NCBI GenBank assembly: GCA_022385805.1
Contig: MU277693.1
Span: forward strand, 305,315-369,314
Direction of reading: 5' to 3'
DNA length: 64,000 bases
Origin: Pilatotrama ljubarskyi
Taxonomy: Eukaryota; Basidiomycota; Agaricomycetes; Polyporales; Polyporaceae
The translations under genes and the position numbers were made by a program. This document shows positions 25,712 through 37,694 of this stretch, piece after piece. Positions within the stretch are counted from its first letter, which is position 1; each line of letters begins with the position of its first letter. Under the pieces are notes generated by a model. That model was given only the letters and a program-made list of their open reading frames with translations. It was not told the DNA's origin and did no database searches.

Positions 25712-28023
25712 TCACCTGCGCGACCGGGTACTCCTCATAAGGCCGCCCCGCGCGCTTTCGAACTGCCTGAGGCGGCGCGCGTAGTCCTCCCGATTCATGC
25801 GCTGCAGGAAGTACTCGCCGCCTCCACCGCCCCAGGAGACGCTCCCGGGATAGTAGGGCCGCGAGGTCACCGTGAAGATCTCGCTGATATCGTCGAGCTA
25901 GCGTCGTCCTTATTAGTGCTCTATACACAGAGCTAAGGATGGTATGGACGTACGTTGCGCTCCTTCAGGGCAGGAGAGGCGCTGCGCTCCCGAGAGATGC
26001 CGTTCCGCGCGGTTGAGCGCCCGGAGCCCATCAAGCATTTAAGAGACACGACGATCGCGCCCTCCTTCAGGTCCAAGAACTTCTGCCTAAGGGCCTCGTT
26101 TACTGCGAAAATCACGGAGCCGTCAGCTATATTCATGGAAAAAGTCATGCACGGAAAACAAGACTCACGCGGCTCAAGAAAGACCTTGTTATTGACCAGA
26201 ACGACGTCGGCCTCCTTGACGAGCTTGTCCACCTTCTGGCTTGCGAGCATGTCGCCCTCCTCAAGCTCGACCTCGCCCATGCGCACGCCCCACATCCTGC
26301 AGCGCATTCTGAACTGCTCGAGCTGGCTCCGCGCAATCTTTGCCGGTTCGGGCATGATCTCGACGCCGTACGCGCGGCACCCCGTCTCAAGCGCCGCCTG
26401 CAAAACGACGTTCCCGACGCCCGCGCCGAGGTCCAGGAACAGCATGCCCTCGCGCAGGCCCGTCGCCCGCACGATGTCCGACACGAACGGCGGCATCAGC
26501 TCGCCATAAACCTCGGAGGAGAACGCCTCGTAGCGCGTCAGCTTGTGCACGTGCGGTCCGACCGCGCGCTGGTATGTCTCGTCGACGATGCGCTGCACGA
26601 CAGCGGACGGAATGCGCTTCCATGACCTGACGATCCCGCGCAGCTCATTGGCCGGCGTGGGTTCGAAGAGGTCGGCGGGGAGTGGCGGATACTTGAGTGT
26701 GGAGAGGAGCGCATTGATGGCATCCATGACTTTGAGGAATAGCGGGCCATCGCGCTTGTGGATGGCGCGCTGGAGGAGGCGGAGGTAGTCTACCGTCGGA
26801 GGACTGGACGGTGTGCGCCGCGTAGCCAAGGACGACAGAGCGCAGATCGAAGAAAGTGATGAGATGGACGTGGCGGACGATTCGGATGACAGCGAGAACA
26901 GAGAGCATTGCGAAGATGACGATGAAGCAGAGGAATCCGACGAAGGGGAAGATATGGAGGAAGGGGGCGAAGGCGTGCTAGATGTTGGAGACGAGCAGTT
27001 GGACTCCAATAGGTCTTCGTCCGCAAATTCCTTCGAGGGGAGCGTTCCAAAAAGCGCGCGCTGCGCGGGAGTAAGGTAGTCTATGGGGAACGTGAGTACA
27101 CGCGTACAAGAAGCACATGGAGCCCTCACGCTCTATCATGGTGTGCAAGGAGCTCTCCAGACACATGATCGGGTTGTAGTGGTCTTTGTCTTTGGGCGCA
27201 AGAAGGATGAACCTGCTTGTCGATCAAAATACGCATTTGTAGCACGTGTACTGGTGCGTACCTTTCGCTCGCCCCCGTATTCGGATACTCCAGGCATGCG
27301 TAAGGATAATCCGTAGGATGCGGATCGAATGAACGGTCGTCCGGGTCGTTTGGATTTGAGAAATCTATCTTCGCGTGAGCATGGCACTCGGAGGGCCCAT
27401 ATAGCAGCATATATCGAGCCATGGTGCCGGCCACTGGGGCAAAATATCTCAGAAGAGAAGCACTCACAAGCTTTGTAGCCTTTCATGAGGTCGCGCACTA
27501 TTGACTCCGAGCTCAGGAACCCGGGGCCTGGTTTCCCATCGTCGTCTATCCAGCACTTGCGTGCGGCGATAGAGGGTGGGGCCACACTGGCGACGGATGT
27601 GGCCCGCGTGCTCGGCGAGGATAGGAGCTCGTTAGAGAGCGGCGACGGGGCGACGGAGGTCTGGCGACTGGAGGATGAGGTTCTTGAGGAGGTCGCGCTC
27701 GAGGCACGCGCCCGAGGCAGGGCCTCCCTCGCGCCCCCGCCCGCTGAGTTCTCGGGCGAGACGCGTCGTCTCTTGTGGGCTGCACGCACGACGGCATCAT
27801 CGCTCTTTCGCTTAACTACGTCGGCCTCGCGCGACGATTTCGAGGAGGACGGGGTGGGTTGAGCGGTGACCTTGATGGCCGGAGCGCCTGCGCGCGGGTC
27901 AGGGGAGCGCGGGACGGCGACGACGCGCGTTGTGACGACGGTCGACGAGCCAGAGGTGTATTTGGACTTGGAAAAGAAAGAATGATCTGAAGAGGACGCG
28001 AGGGGTGTGGAGGACGAGCTCAT
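25712..28023 (-). CDS. DOT1: Histone H3-K79 methyltransferase, DOT1 family
   Basis: Nuclear SAM-dependent methyltransferase of the non-SET DOT1 class, acting on lysine 79 of histone H3. On the minus strand the protein begins with a Ser/Ala/basic-rich disordered region (28023 to about 27480). A conserved block follows (DPHPTDYPYACLEYP, then FILLAPKDKDHYNP), then a Ser-rich linker, then the fold: helical region with YGEL, SAM motif I DLGAGVGNV (about 26420-26446), the second strand YGVEIMPEP, and NNKVF in place of the common NNFAF (about 26181-26195). The late core is GAIVVSLKCL. The last exon (25712 to about 25897) is short and joined through intron 25898-25952. It encodes DDISEIF..., a glycine run and a basic end (RSTRSRR). 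At least five introns are present. It shares a 541-bp upstream region with the divergent Rab8 gene. Confidence 0.9.
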
Positions 28024-28564
28024 CGTCGTGGAGGTGGCGGTCGGTGTCCAGAGCGTGGTCGGGTGGCGGTGAGCAGCAGCGAGTTTGCGTCAATCCTCCG
28101 GGGCCGGCGGCGCTTAGCCGTAAAGCCATAAATAAAGGCGACGACGCCCGCTGATTGGTTGGATCCGCGTAAGACTTCTTACAGCGCTTGAATTTGTGAC
28201 TTATCCGCCCAGACAAGCCATTTTCCTAGTCTGCTTACTAGTAAACGAGTGCACGCTCAACACTGCTTAACATTCCTCCAGAGCACATCTTCCAGCTACA
28301 GCTTAAGATTTTCGAGAGAGCGAGAGAATGAGAGAGGTAATCAGAGATCTACGGGGAAATTGTGAGTGTTCCTGGACGCTCTCCCAAAGAGGAATCCCAC
28401 GTGGCTGGATGCTGTATGAGATGGTTGCCGTTACATAGCGCAGCTCCTCCTCCGCCGCCACCTCGCCCTCGCCCTTCCCCTCCCTCGTACGTTTTCTCCG
28501 TCCTTCGTGTTCTCGCTCTAGGTATCTCGGTCTCTTACTTCTCAAACACTTGAACCTGTAGATC
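28024..28564. promoter_or_regulatory. Bidirectional promoter between DOT1 and the Rab8/SEC4 gene
   Basis: The starts of two divergent conserved genes are 541 bp apart. The region holds an AT-rich TATA-like block near 28125-28140 on the DOT1 side, a GA-rich stretch (about 28312-28337), a palindromic CACGTG (28398-28403) and a pyrimidine-rich tract (about 28442-28490). The last is typical of fungal leaders next to a start site. Confidence 0.6.
28398..28403. promoter_or_regulatory. CACGTG palindrome (E-box/G-box)
   Basis: A perfect CACGTG 162 bp before the Rab ATG. The motif is bound by bHLH factors in fungi (for example Cbf1-type). Its use here is inference only. Confidence 0.35.
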
Positions 28565-29607
28565 ATGCCGCCACCTCACTATGACTTCCTGATCAAGGTA
28601 GGTACCAGCGCGAGGCGTTACCTTGCTCACTCGCATGCTAATGGCACCACTTCCAGCTTCTCCTCATCGGCGACTCAGGTACCATGCCATTTGTGCACCC
28701 GGAGGAAATGCCCAATATTTACGAATGTCGCTGAATGTAGGCGTGGGAAAGTCGTGCCTGCTCTTGCGGTTCTGCGACGACGCCTGGACGCCCTCTTTCA
28801 TCACCACTATCGGCATTGACTTCAAGATCCGGACAATTGAGCTCGACGGGAAGCGCATCAAGCTTCAAATTGTACGTCCTTACGAGCCTCCCCGAGTCAT
28901 TGTACATGCGCTGTGCTCACGTCAACTCGCGCGACCCCTTTTGCTCCGACAGTGGGACACTGCCGGTCAGGAACGTTTCCGCACGATCACGACCGCATAT
29001 TACCGCGGAGCGATGGGTATCCTCCTCGTGTACGATGTAACAGACGAGCGATCATTCAATAGTACGTCGCTACCTCCATATTTCCGCCTTGACCCCCATG
29101 CTCACCACCCATACTCCTCCACCCCGCACCTACCCTCGTCTGCGCGCACAGACATCCGCACATGGCACGCGAACATCGAGCAGCATGCGTCCGAAGGCGT
29201 GAACAAGATACTCATCGGTAACAAGTCCGATTGGACCGAGAAGCGCGCCGTCACGGAGGAGCAGGGCCGTGCTCTCGCCGACGAGCTCGGCATCAAGTTC
29301 ATGGAGACCTCCGCGAAGATCAACGAGGGCGTCGAGGAGGCCTTCTTCACCCTTGCAAGGTCAGCACTGCCCCCCTTGCGTCTTCCACTTTCCCTTCCTC
29401 TTGTATTCCCGCCATTCTCGCTTCCCCGTCATTGTCTCGAGGTTTCCCCGCTGACGCTGACGTGCCTCGCGTTTGTGCAGAGATATCAAGACCCGGCTCA
29501 TCGACTCGCAAGCAGACAACGCCGGCGCGGCCCCGGGCCAGCCCGGCGCAGAAGGCTCAGTCAAAGTGAACCAGCCCGCCTCGCAAACCACTGGCGGGTG
29601 CTGTTAG
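28565..29607 (+). CDS. SEC4: Rab-family small GTPase, SEC4/Rab8-like
   Basis: Small GTPase of the Rab8/Sec4/Ypt2 group, expected on post-Golgi secretory vesicles, where it drives polarised exocytosis at the hyphal tip. Exon 1 is 28565-28597, exon 2 is the short 28657-28678, exon 3 starts at 28741, and further introns follow. G1 GDSGVGKS (residues 16-23) is built across intron 2. The effector region [24 protein letters not shown] and ETSAK are all intact. The protein ends in two cysteines (GGCC), the substrate for double geranylgeranylation. Length is normal for a Rab. It is divergent from DOT1 and convergent with ARP5. The effector sequence favours Rab8/Sec4 over Rab1 or Rab11. Confidence 0.92.
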
Positions 29608-29977
29608 ATCTCGACGCAGTACTACGTGTAATGCCAGCGATAGACTCCGCACGTCTAGCCCCGAGCCGTATCCGCCGGTCAAGGGCGCAGTATCTCACAC
29701 GCTGTTCTCCCTGCCGCAGTCTCAGTCGCCGCCTACATACATCTGTATTAGTGTACATATGTCCCCGCTGTCAGGAGTCTTATTCCCGGTTGCTTCGACC
29801 TCCGCCTGCCCTCGGCTTGGCGCGCGGATGGCGTCTCCTTCTAGCAATCTACATATTTATACAGGACGGAAGCTATATGCGTACAAAGATCTCAAGACGT
29901 GTGTGCGTGAACCACTCTCCAGACCGAGGCGTCAGATGGAGGACCCCGATGTGTACCGACACTCATGTTCTGGCCTG
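29608..29977. other. Intergenic, convergent 3' ends of Rab8 and ARP5
   Basis: 370 bp containing both 3' UTRs. No gene seen. Confidence 0.5.
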
Positions 29978-32919
29978 TCAAATCGGCACGGATGAGTTCC
30001 AGTTCCCGCCCCACCACCTCTTGATGCGCTCGCCACCCCACTCCTCGTATTCGGCCTTCGTCACGCCCACACGTGGAAACTCGTCCGTCTTCGCGAAGTC
30101 CGCCATCCCGCGCCAAGCGTCGCGCGTCGGGTCCGCGGCACGCACGATCTCAAGCGGCATCTCCGGCGGCAGGATCGGGCGCAGCGTTGCGTGCAGCCGA
30201 GGAATGATGTTCGGGAGCTGGGAGGGGCCGCCGGTGAGGAAGACGTTCTGCGAGGTGTGGGTGAGCCTCAATGTGAGAAGACAGAGCACGACGGGCACAC
30301 CTTGACCAGCCGGCCTTTGTCCTGGTCTGGGAAGCGCGCGAGGACGTTCTGGAGGACCTCCCCGAGACCGGCAGAGTCGACGCCTGCCATGCTAGGGGAA
30401 AACCACGCCTCGCACACGCGCCAACGCTCGACGTTGAGGTGGATCCGCGTCTTGCCTGTTGGAATCCGGCTTGAGTATGACACAGAAACCGTTTAGGACA
30501 GGAGACAGACCTTTGACATCGCCTTCCTCATACTGCGGACGGAAAGCAGACATGAGCGCGGACCGCTGTGAGGTGAGCGACGCGTGCGTGTGCTCCTCGG
30601 TGAACGTCGGGTCGTAAGCGAGGAGCTTTTGCTCCACGGCTTGCAGGTTCGCCATGTCCTCTTCCTCGTCGGATGAGACAGCTGCCGTATTCTATATCAG
30701 GTATTATCGCGTCAGCAACGAGGATACGGGAAATGATGCACAGGAGGCGTACAATCTTCCGGTATATCGCCCAATCTGCGTCGTCTGCGCCGAACATGTC
30801 CTCTACCGCTCCTGCATTAGCTTGTAATACGTCTGAACTTGTGAATAGGCGAACACACCTCCACCACCCTTGCGCCGCTTCTTGGGCACCCTATCGTCCG
30901 CCGCGAGATTCGCGATGCTCTTCATACGCGCCTGAGACGCCGCGCTCTTCCTATCGTTGAGTGCCGCCCTACGTCGATTTCGCTCCTTGATCCTCGTCAT
31001 GATTGCCTATCAAAGCGGAATCAGCTCATTCATCTCCGGACGTCAGGGCAGCAAAATGAAACACCTGCATACCTCCTGCTCTTTGCGTAGCCTGGATGCC
31101 CACCCGGCCAGGTCGCGATCGCGTTCCTCCTCTTCCCTCTTCTCCTCCGCTTGCCTCTCCTCACGTTCCCGCTCTTTCTCGCGCTTCGCACGTTCCCGGG
31201 CCTCGTAGCCCGCCTTCAGCAGCTTTTGCTTTTTCTTCTCTTTCAGGCCTTCTTCGTCCAGCTGCGCTTCGGTTCAGTCTCTCATAGAATCCGAGCCCTA
31301 CCGCCACACTTACCTCTTCATCAGGTACGTCCACGAGAGGGAACGAAGGCGGCCCATCAGGCTGAAGCAACCGCGTCGGCATATACTTATAAGAGGGCAT
31401 AACAGATTGCGTACCTCCTCGTTCTCTCCGTCCGCTTCCTTCTTGCGCGCCTTCTTGAGGTCCGCCTCGAGTTTCTTGATTGCGCTATCCAACGCAGCGT
31501 CGTTGGCAAAACCTTCCTCTTTCAGCGTATCCTGACCAAAGGGATTAGGCCCGGGCAATGGTGCAGATTGTTGCTGACGACATACCGCCCACTCCCTCTT
31601 GCTCTCCTCTTCTTTCCGTTCCCTCACGCTCTGTAGGTGAGCGAGGTCGTTCTCCTTCTGCAACAGCTATATACGCTGACGTAAACTACTCGCTCTCCTG
31701 TGACGTAGATATGCTTCTCGCCTACCTTCTCCATACGAGACTTGGCAGCCAATTCCTGCAGCTTGCGTCCCTGCTCCTTCTTGCGCTCCGCTATCCTAGC
31801 CAGTTCTTCCTCCGTCTTCTCCTCAGTCACGGGGAGCGTGTAAGGGAACTGGATGATGCGATCTGCCGCACGCATCTGCAGCGGGTCCTTCAACTGGCGC
31901 AGGAGCGCGGGATAGTCCGTCGCGAACTCGCAGAAATTCTGCAGCATCCACTGACCGAAAAATGAGATAGGAAGGCATGTCACAGGGCGCGCATGACCTA
32001 CGCTGCTCTGTGTGGTGGTCACCCTGCTCGGGAAGGTTGGGTACTTCAACTGAATCAATTTCTGCAAGTAATCCGTCGCTTGCATTGCACCCCAGGGTAT
32101 TCTACGGCGTCAGTTCAACTAACTGCCCTTGACTTGAGCGCGAAGTGCTACTCACCGTTTGGCATGGCTCATAAGACCTTTACCGTCAAGGACGGGTATA
32201 ACGGAGGTCGAGGCGGTGTTGAATGAGACAACAAGTCCGTCAGAGCGGAATGGTACCGGAGGAGAAGGGAGGTTGTTATGGTAGAAGGACATCACGGAGT
32301 CGACGCAGAACGCGAGGGAGGGTACGGAGTATTGCTCGAACATGAGTTCAGACGTGACTATATGCACATGTTAGCGAACAGCCGTCGTAACCTTGAGCGG
32401 CACTTGGGGATATTGTGATGCTCACGGGCTCTTGAGTGCAGTGGTGAAGCCAGACGTTCCGTCATGAGGACGGGATGGTCCACGGTGGACGTGTCGATCC
32501 CAAGCTGTATAAACGCGTAGTCCAGCGCGTTCTCCTGCATTCTACGCATGAGTCTAACCTCTATCTCACATCTCGTGAGAGCCACAACGTACCAGAGCGT
32601 CGAAGTTGAGCAGCACATCCCCCTCCCAAGGCGTCCTCGCCTGCGACCGCGCGCCGCCCTCGACGTCGATGCCCTCCCCAAATAGGAGCAACGGCTTGTT
32701 GGTCTTGCGCTCCTTATACTTCGCGATCATGTTCAGGCCCATACGGGGGCTCTCCGATGTGCAGAAGCCAAAGCGGAGATGTGTCGAGCCGTTGTCGATA
32801 CATAGCGGGGTGTGCTTGTCGCGGTGCTCGTCGTAAGACGCGGGCACTTGCACAGTCGGCAGGGGCTGCTGGGGAAGGTAGAAGACGTTGGACTCGTCGA
32901 CCTCCATCGTCGCGGACAT
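29978..32919 (-). CDS. ARP5: Actin-related protein 5 (INO80 complex subunit)
   Basis: Nuclear actin-related protein that, with Ies6, forms a module of the INO80 chromatin remodeller. The minus-strand protein opens with an acidic leader and the actin-fold first strand [15 protein letters not shown]. Then come LLNFDAL, NPVLMTE-like [12 protein letters not shown], and the block [16 protein letters not shown]. Next is [14 protein letters not shown], the second nucleotide-binding region. A long charged coiled-coil insertion (about 31310-31870, [18 protein letters not shown] and similar) follows, which is a hallmark of Arp5. The C-terminal actin part has [12 protein letters not shown] with the glycine-rich third phosphate region. 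At least eight introns are present. ATG 32919 is followed directly by conserved sequence. The gene lies downstream of RanBPM on the same strand. Confidence 0.9.
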
Positions 32920-33313
32920 GAGTGCATAGCACGAGTGTGTCGAACATCTTGCGTCTCACGAAGGTCGTCGACGCGCGCTCCCCGCACCAACGCTCACAAT
33001 TGACATACCCTTTTTGGGTATACATAGGAGGTGCATCAACGAAACACTCCAGCCGCGTCAGGGCTGTTTCGATCCCCCCCCCCCCCCATTCTACACGCCG
33101 CTGCAAACTCATAGCTGCAGTGAGCTGAGGGGATATTCATTCGAACCAAGGCAGAATTACACGGGAATCATCGTACACCTATAGAACATGACAGCAGCAG
33201 ATGGGATGGTACATATCGTCGCACAGCACGCCGACTAGAGAACGAAGTAGCAGCCAACAGTCCGAGTCGCACGAACCGGTACAGTACAAGCATATGCTTT
33301 CCTTTCCGCCATA
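32920..33313. other. Intergenic between ARP5 and the RanBPM-like gene
   Basis: 394 bp: promoter and leader of ARP5 and the 3' UTR of the upstream gene. It contains a run of 14 C at 33074-33087. No gene seen. Confidence 0.5.
33074..33087. repeat. Homopolymer run of 14 cytosines
   Basis: Uninterrupted C tract 155-168 bp upstream of the ARP5 start. Read on the gene's strand it is poly-G. It could be a real slippery tract or an assembly-sensitive site. Confidence 0.6.
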
Positions 33314-36088
33314 TCACCCTTCCAGGAACTCCCTTCGTACGTCGGCGAACGCTGCTGCCCCGACGCCGAGAAGACCGAGGCGCGTCACGCAAGCGCTCGC
33401 CTGGCGGTACACTGTTTCGAGCGCGGGATGAGCAGGACGGCCCTGGGATTCTGCGTTATTACTAGGTATTAGTATTGCTGGTCAGCGTCAAGATAAAACC
33501 ACTTACCAAGGATAGCCTGGTTGACCTCGGCAGCGAGCGCATCGCGCGCAGCCTGCCCTGCCATCTCTGCCACCTCACCCCCCGCAGCGATCGGGTCGTC
33601 ATATGCGACGACGCCAAACGTGCGCCGCAGATGCGCGCGCACCCCAGGGCGGGTGTCGTTCTTATAGTCGGCCTCCAGCGTTTGGCCGTAACTCAGCGCC
33701 GTGTGTAACGCGGTCTTAGCCAACGCGGCCAGCACCGCGTGCGCGTTCTGCACGGGCGTCGATGCGGACGGGGTAGCAGAGCGCGCGGCGCCGACCGAAG
33801 TGATAACCGTGGGCGAAGACGTGGACGGGATACTGTGGGCCTCGGGCGATGGGTCGTCCACGTCCATCGCGCCCACTCCATCCATCTCCCCCACGACCCC
33901 ATCTCCTACTCCGTCGAGAGCCTTTTCGACAAAGACCGGCTCCTTAACGCGTGCGGCTGCGGCTTCGCGCTCGGCCTCCTTGACCTTGCGGAGAGCCTCT
34001 CCCGCCTCCAAGACGAGCTCGACGAACTTCCGGCAGCGGAGCCGGAAGAGCACCAACCCCTGCTCCCGCTCCAGCACGCTCGCATGATGAGCGCGGATCA
34101 GGGAGAGCGCAGTGTCGATGTCTCCGCGGATGATAGCGTTCGTGATGGACAGACGCGTGTTGAGGTCACGGTCCAAGCCGAACTCAGTGTCGTAGTCCAG
34201 AGGTGCCTTTGGAGCGGTCGAGCTGCCTGCCGCTGAGGTATCGTCCATGTCCATGGCCATCGCGGCATCCTCGTCTACGGGCTCGGTCTTGGTCTGCACG
34301 GGCTCAGTGGTGGGTGCAGCCTTCGACTGTTCGGCACATTGCTTCTGGAACGCACGCGCCGTGCGTGCGTATCCATGATGCGCTAGATACGCCAGGACGA
34401 GCTTGCGGAGAGGAGCCTTACTCTCCTCGTCTTCGATCATATCGCTCTCCGCAGTCTTCGCGTCCTCCACCTTACGGTCTTCCTCCCTCTTCCTAGGACC
34501 CAGTCCGAGTAGGCCCCAGTCGACGCGTGTGTTCATGATCCCTGCCCACACACTATCTCGCTGAGCGCGGACGTGCTCCTCAATGGCAAATCGGAACGGG
34601 GCGCTGCCAAAGTTAGCACGAATAGACTCGTTCGTCTGCCGCATGCCGATGCACGGATATATCTCGGCCGTCTTCCCGACATTCTCGAAGACCATCCCTG
34701 CACCACATTCGTAGGTTAGAGCCGGGCCAACAGGCTACACACAAGAAGCGTACCAAGGAAGCTGCCGTTCTTCGTGTAGAACACCCTGTTCTGGCTAAAA
34801 TCGACCCCACAGCCAATCACGTCTCCGGCTGCGTGGTAGCCTGAGGATCGTCTACACATGTAAGTAAACAAAGTTACGCACTGTCGAAGGTCGGGCCATA
34901 CGGGGTTCCATCCTTGTGTCCAGGGAAGGCCCACCCGTCGTCAGCGTGGTATCCCCAGCTGTTCCTCTCCCATCCGGGTAGACGCGACAGCCTCACGTCG
35001 GGAGCGGAGAATCTGACGGAGCGTAAGTGCGACTCGGTTAGCTCGTGCGGGCACAGACGCACCCAATGCTGATCGGCCTGCGATAAGGTCTTCTGTTAGC
35101 ATCCCGGACGATCTACGGAGAGAAGAGCTTACCCCTTCGGGCACTTGTGCAGGATCTCGACTTCGTAATAATATATCCCGCACGCTGGAGGGATCGGATG
35201 GTTGGTCCGAGCAGCACTCGACTCGCGATCGCCCATACACGACGGGCCGGTGAATGTCAGCTCTTGTCCGTCCAGAGAGACGCTCAGAGACGGCGTGCGA
35301 TCTTGTTCACTCCATCGAGTGGGCAGCATCAGAACCGTGTTCGTGCTGAGCACTGTCACTGCACCGACAGCAGCGGCGGCCGGCGGCGGCGGCGGAGTGG
35401 CAATACTCTCGTCATCGCTGTCTCCGACCGGGGATAGCTCCCGCCTGAAGTATGGATACGGGATGGTTGGTGGCGCAGGACTGGCACTCGACCTGGCGTC
35501 GTGTGGCGAGACAGAGTACGCTGCGGGACGCGTGGCGGAAGCCAGCGGGGAAGGCGCAGGCTCAGTGTGTAGCAAGTCGCGGAGGGACGAGTACTCGAGG
35601 TATGCCGGTCGTGGGAATCCCTGCGTTGCGGTATGGGTTGCATGGGTGGTCGATGCAGTCGCACGCTGAGTCAGTGAGCCCGGGTTGATCGTGCTCTGAG
35701 AGCGTATGCCAGCGCTGAGGCGTCGTGGGCGTACCGGAGATGCGGGGAATGGTGCGTTGCATCCGGGGTCACGAGACGGCGTTGGAGAGGTCGTCGCACG
35801 GATGATGCGGGGTTCGAAGACGGGAGCGGCGTTGGCTTGCGCAGAACCTACAGGACGGCCTCGGGGAATCGCGTGAAGTGCTGAAGAGTAGCTCGCAGAG
35901 ACGGAGCGAGAGATGGGAGGGGCAATACGCGCAGCGCCAAGGCTTGCAACACCGCTGCTAGTCGTGCTCATGCGCGGCCGAGAAGCAGGACTGGAGCTGA
36001 AGGACATCGGGATGACATTCTCCAAACTTCGTGCGGCAGAGCTAGGAGGGATGGGTATGCTTGCAGAGCGTGACTGGCGCGTAGACAT
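33314..36088 (-). CDS. RanBPM/Gid1-like SPRY-LisH-CTLH-CRA protein (Vid30 homologue)
   Basis: Scaffold subunit of the GID/CTLH E3 ubiquitin ligase. A long Ser/Pro/Ala-rich disordered N-terminus (about the first 250 residues) is followed by a SPRY domain (YYYEVEI, SVRFSAP, GYHADDGWAF, VFYTKNGSFLG). Then come LisH (LRKLVLAYLAHHGYARTA), CTLH (ITNAIIRGDIDTALSLI) and the CRA domain. The reading frame appears to stop at 33469, but that stop lies in an intron. Splicing about 33434-33514 adds a last exon ending at 33314 with the conserved CRA end (LETVYRQASACVTRLGLLG, AAFADVRREFLEG). The SPRY exons are separated by short introns near 34700-35130. It is tandem with ARP5. In yeast the complex degrades gluconeogenic enzymes. 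The substrates here are unknown. Confidence 0.88.
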
Positions 36089-37694
36089 AGTTGCATATGA
36101 GGAGTTCGATGTCTAAGAGGACTGGGTGTGTATCTTCTCCAGCGGAACTCTATCTAGCAGGCCGATGTTATGTCGCCATTCAGAGCACCTAGTGTCTGGT
36201 CCACGGACCTTGTCACTTTGTTCTCAAACGCTCCGAGCCAAAGCAAGTCCACTATGAGCTAAGAAGTATCCGGCGATGTTCTCCTGCCTACAGGGGGTAT
36301 TTGGACGTAACCCCGTGCAATCCGGAGTTCCTCGGAGCTTGTGCCCACTGCACAGGTATGGTCGACAGCAATATGACGCCGGCACCGTAACCGCTGATGC
36401 TCCTCCGCGTTGTTGAGGGTCGACCCGTCAGGATTGCAGGCCAGACGATGGTCCTGGGTGATGGTAAAGCTGGGGACTCGGAGGGGGAGGGAGTGGGGGG
36501 GATGATGGTGGTATGGAAGGAAGCCGCCCGGTCGAGAGGAGACTTCGAGGCTCGGCCGCTCAAGTGACCTCCAACATGTCTCCTGACCACCATCTTCTGG
36601 CCCATTCGTTCTGCTCTCGCGCTGTTTTCAACAGCGACTATCTTGTAAACACCTTTCACTCGCGTTGTCAACAGCATCTTTGTGAACGCGCGGGCGCGGC
36701 AAGGAGGGCTAATAGCAGGGCACAAAGACCAAACTGAACTCGCGTCTTACGTGCTGCTCTCCCATGGTCTTCGCGGCTGTTCTCGGACGTTTTCGCCGGC
36801 CGCTCAGAGTGCATCTTTGCTCGGCGGGACACCAGGAAGTGGGCGCATTCAGCGAGGACGCTACTAGTTGAAATGTATTCGACGATACCGACCATCCCTG
36901 TGAGAACGTAAGCCTCCTCGTACTATGTAATTATACCACCTGCAAGGTTGTCGGTGGGGGCTTGTGATGGTGCTGTGGGATGCGAAGTTTGAATGGTGAA
37001 GTTAAGCGGGAAGTACCCAGGATTTCACGTACGCCTCTCTAACAGGTACGATGCGTTCTATTTCCATCCGCTGAAAACCCACACTGAACGCACGCTCCAG
37101 TGATATAATTCATCAGTGTGCAATCACCTGTCCGGGCCCCCTGCAGGGGTATCTCTTCGAGTCCTTGAGCCTCAACGAGCCAGGACTCGATGCCACAGCA
37201 GCGCTGTCAGATGGGTTCCCTAGGTGTCGAGTTCGCTCAGATGCAAGGCGACCAATCCCATCCTGAGGTAATGACGATGTTCACCTGCTGATTGTGGGCT
37301 AGCTCTCCTGCCACGCTGAATACCACAGACTCAAGGACAGAACTAGACAGCTATCCGAAATTCCAGCGGTGCCACGACCCCATATCAGCGCCCATGTGGT
37401 ACATACGCAAACGTGTGTTCAGTGCAGTGATGCGAAAGGGGTTTGATGCCGACGATCCTGGTGGGTGGGCTCTTTTACTACACCAGACTACGGCGTGGAA
37501 AACTTTTGGATGATCCCGAGCACTCCTCGCCATGCTCATGTTAGCCACAGCGTCAAGGCAGTCGGGACATTCGGGTGTGAAAACGGACGCTTGGTCAACG
37601 CTTGGTCAGTCACTCTGAAGAGGATACCGGCCGAGCATATGTGTCTGCGCCCTAGTCCCGAACTGATGCAGTGTGACAATAGGCCCCAGAAATT
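36089..37694. other. 1.6-kb region without a supported gene
   Basis: Upstream of the RanBPM-like gene. Several minus-strand open frames (36288-36725, 36668-36895) have no recognisable domain. A G-rich stretch at 36472-36501 has four G-runs. Near 37400-37440 a short plus-strand Cys-x2-Cys phrase (TCVQCSDAKG) may be an early exon of the ZZ-like gene downstream. Confidence 0.35.
36472..36501 (+). other. Putative G-quadruplex sequence
   Basis: Four G-runs of 4, 5, 3 and 7 separated by loops of 7, 1 and 3 bases on the plus strand. This fits the usual G3+ N1-7 rule. It lies about 400 bp upstream of the RanBPM-like gene. Confidence 0.5.

Noticed and set aside
25371..25928. Minus-strand 185-codon frame
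   Set aside because: It overlaps the last DOT1 exon in another frame and shows no domain.
28623..30305. 560-codon frame overlapping the Rab8 gene
   Set aside because: It reads through Rab introns in one frame and continues past the Rab stop. The conserved Rab protein requires splicing.
36288..36895. Two minus-strand frames as a small gene
   Set aside because: No domain, no clear signal peptide, and no exon join giving a conserved protein.
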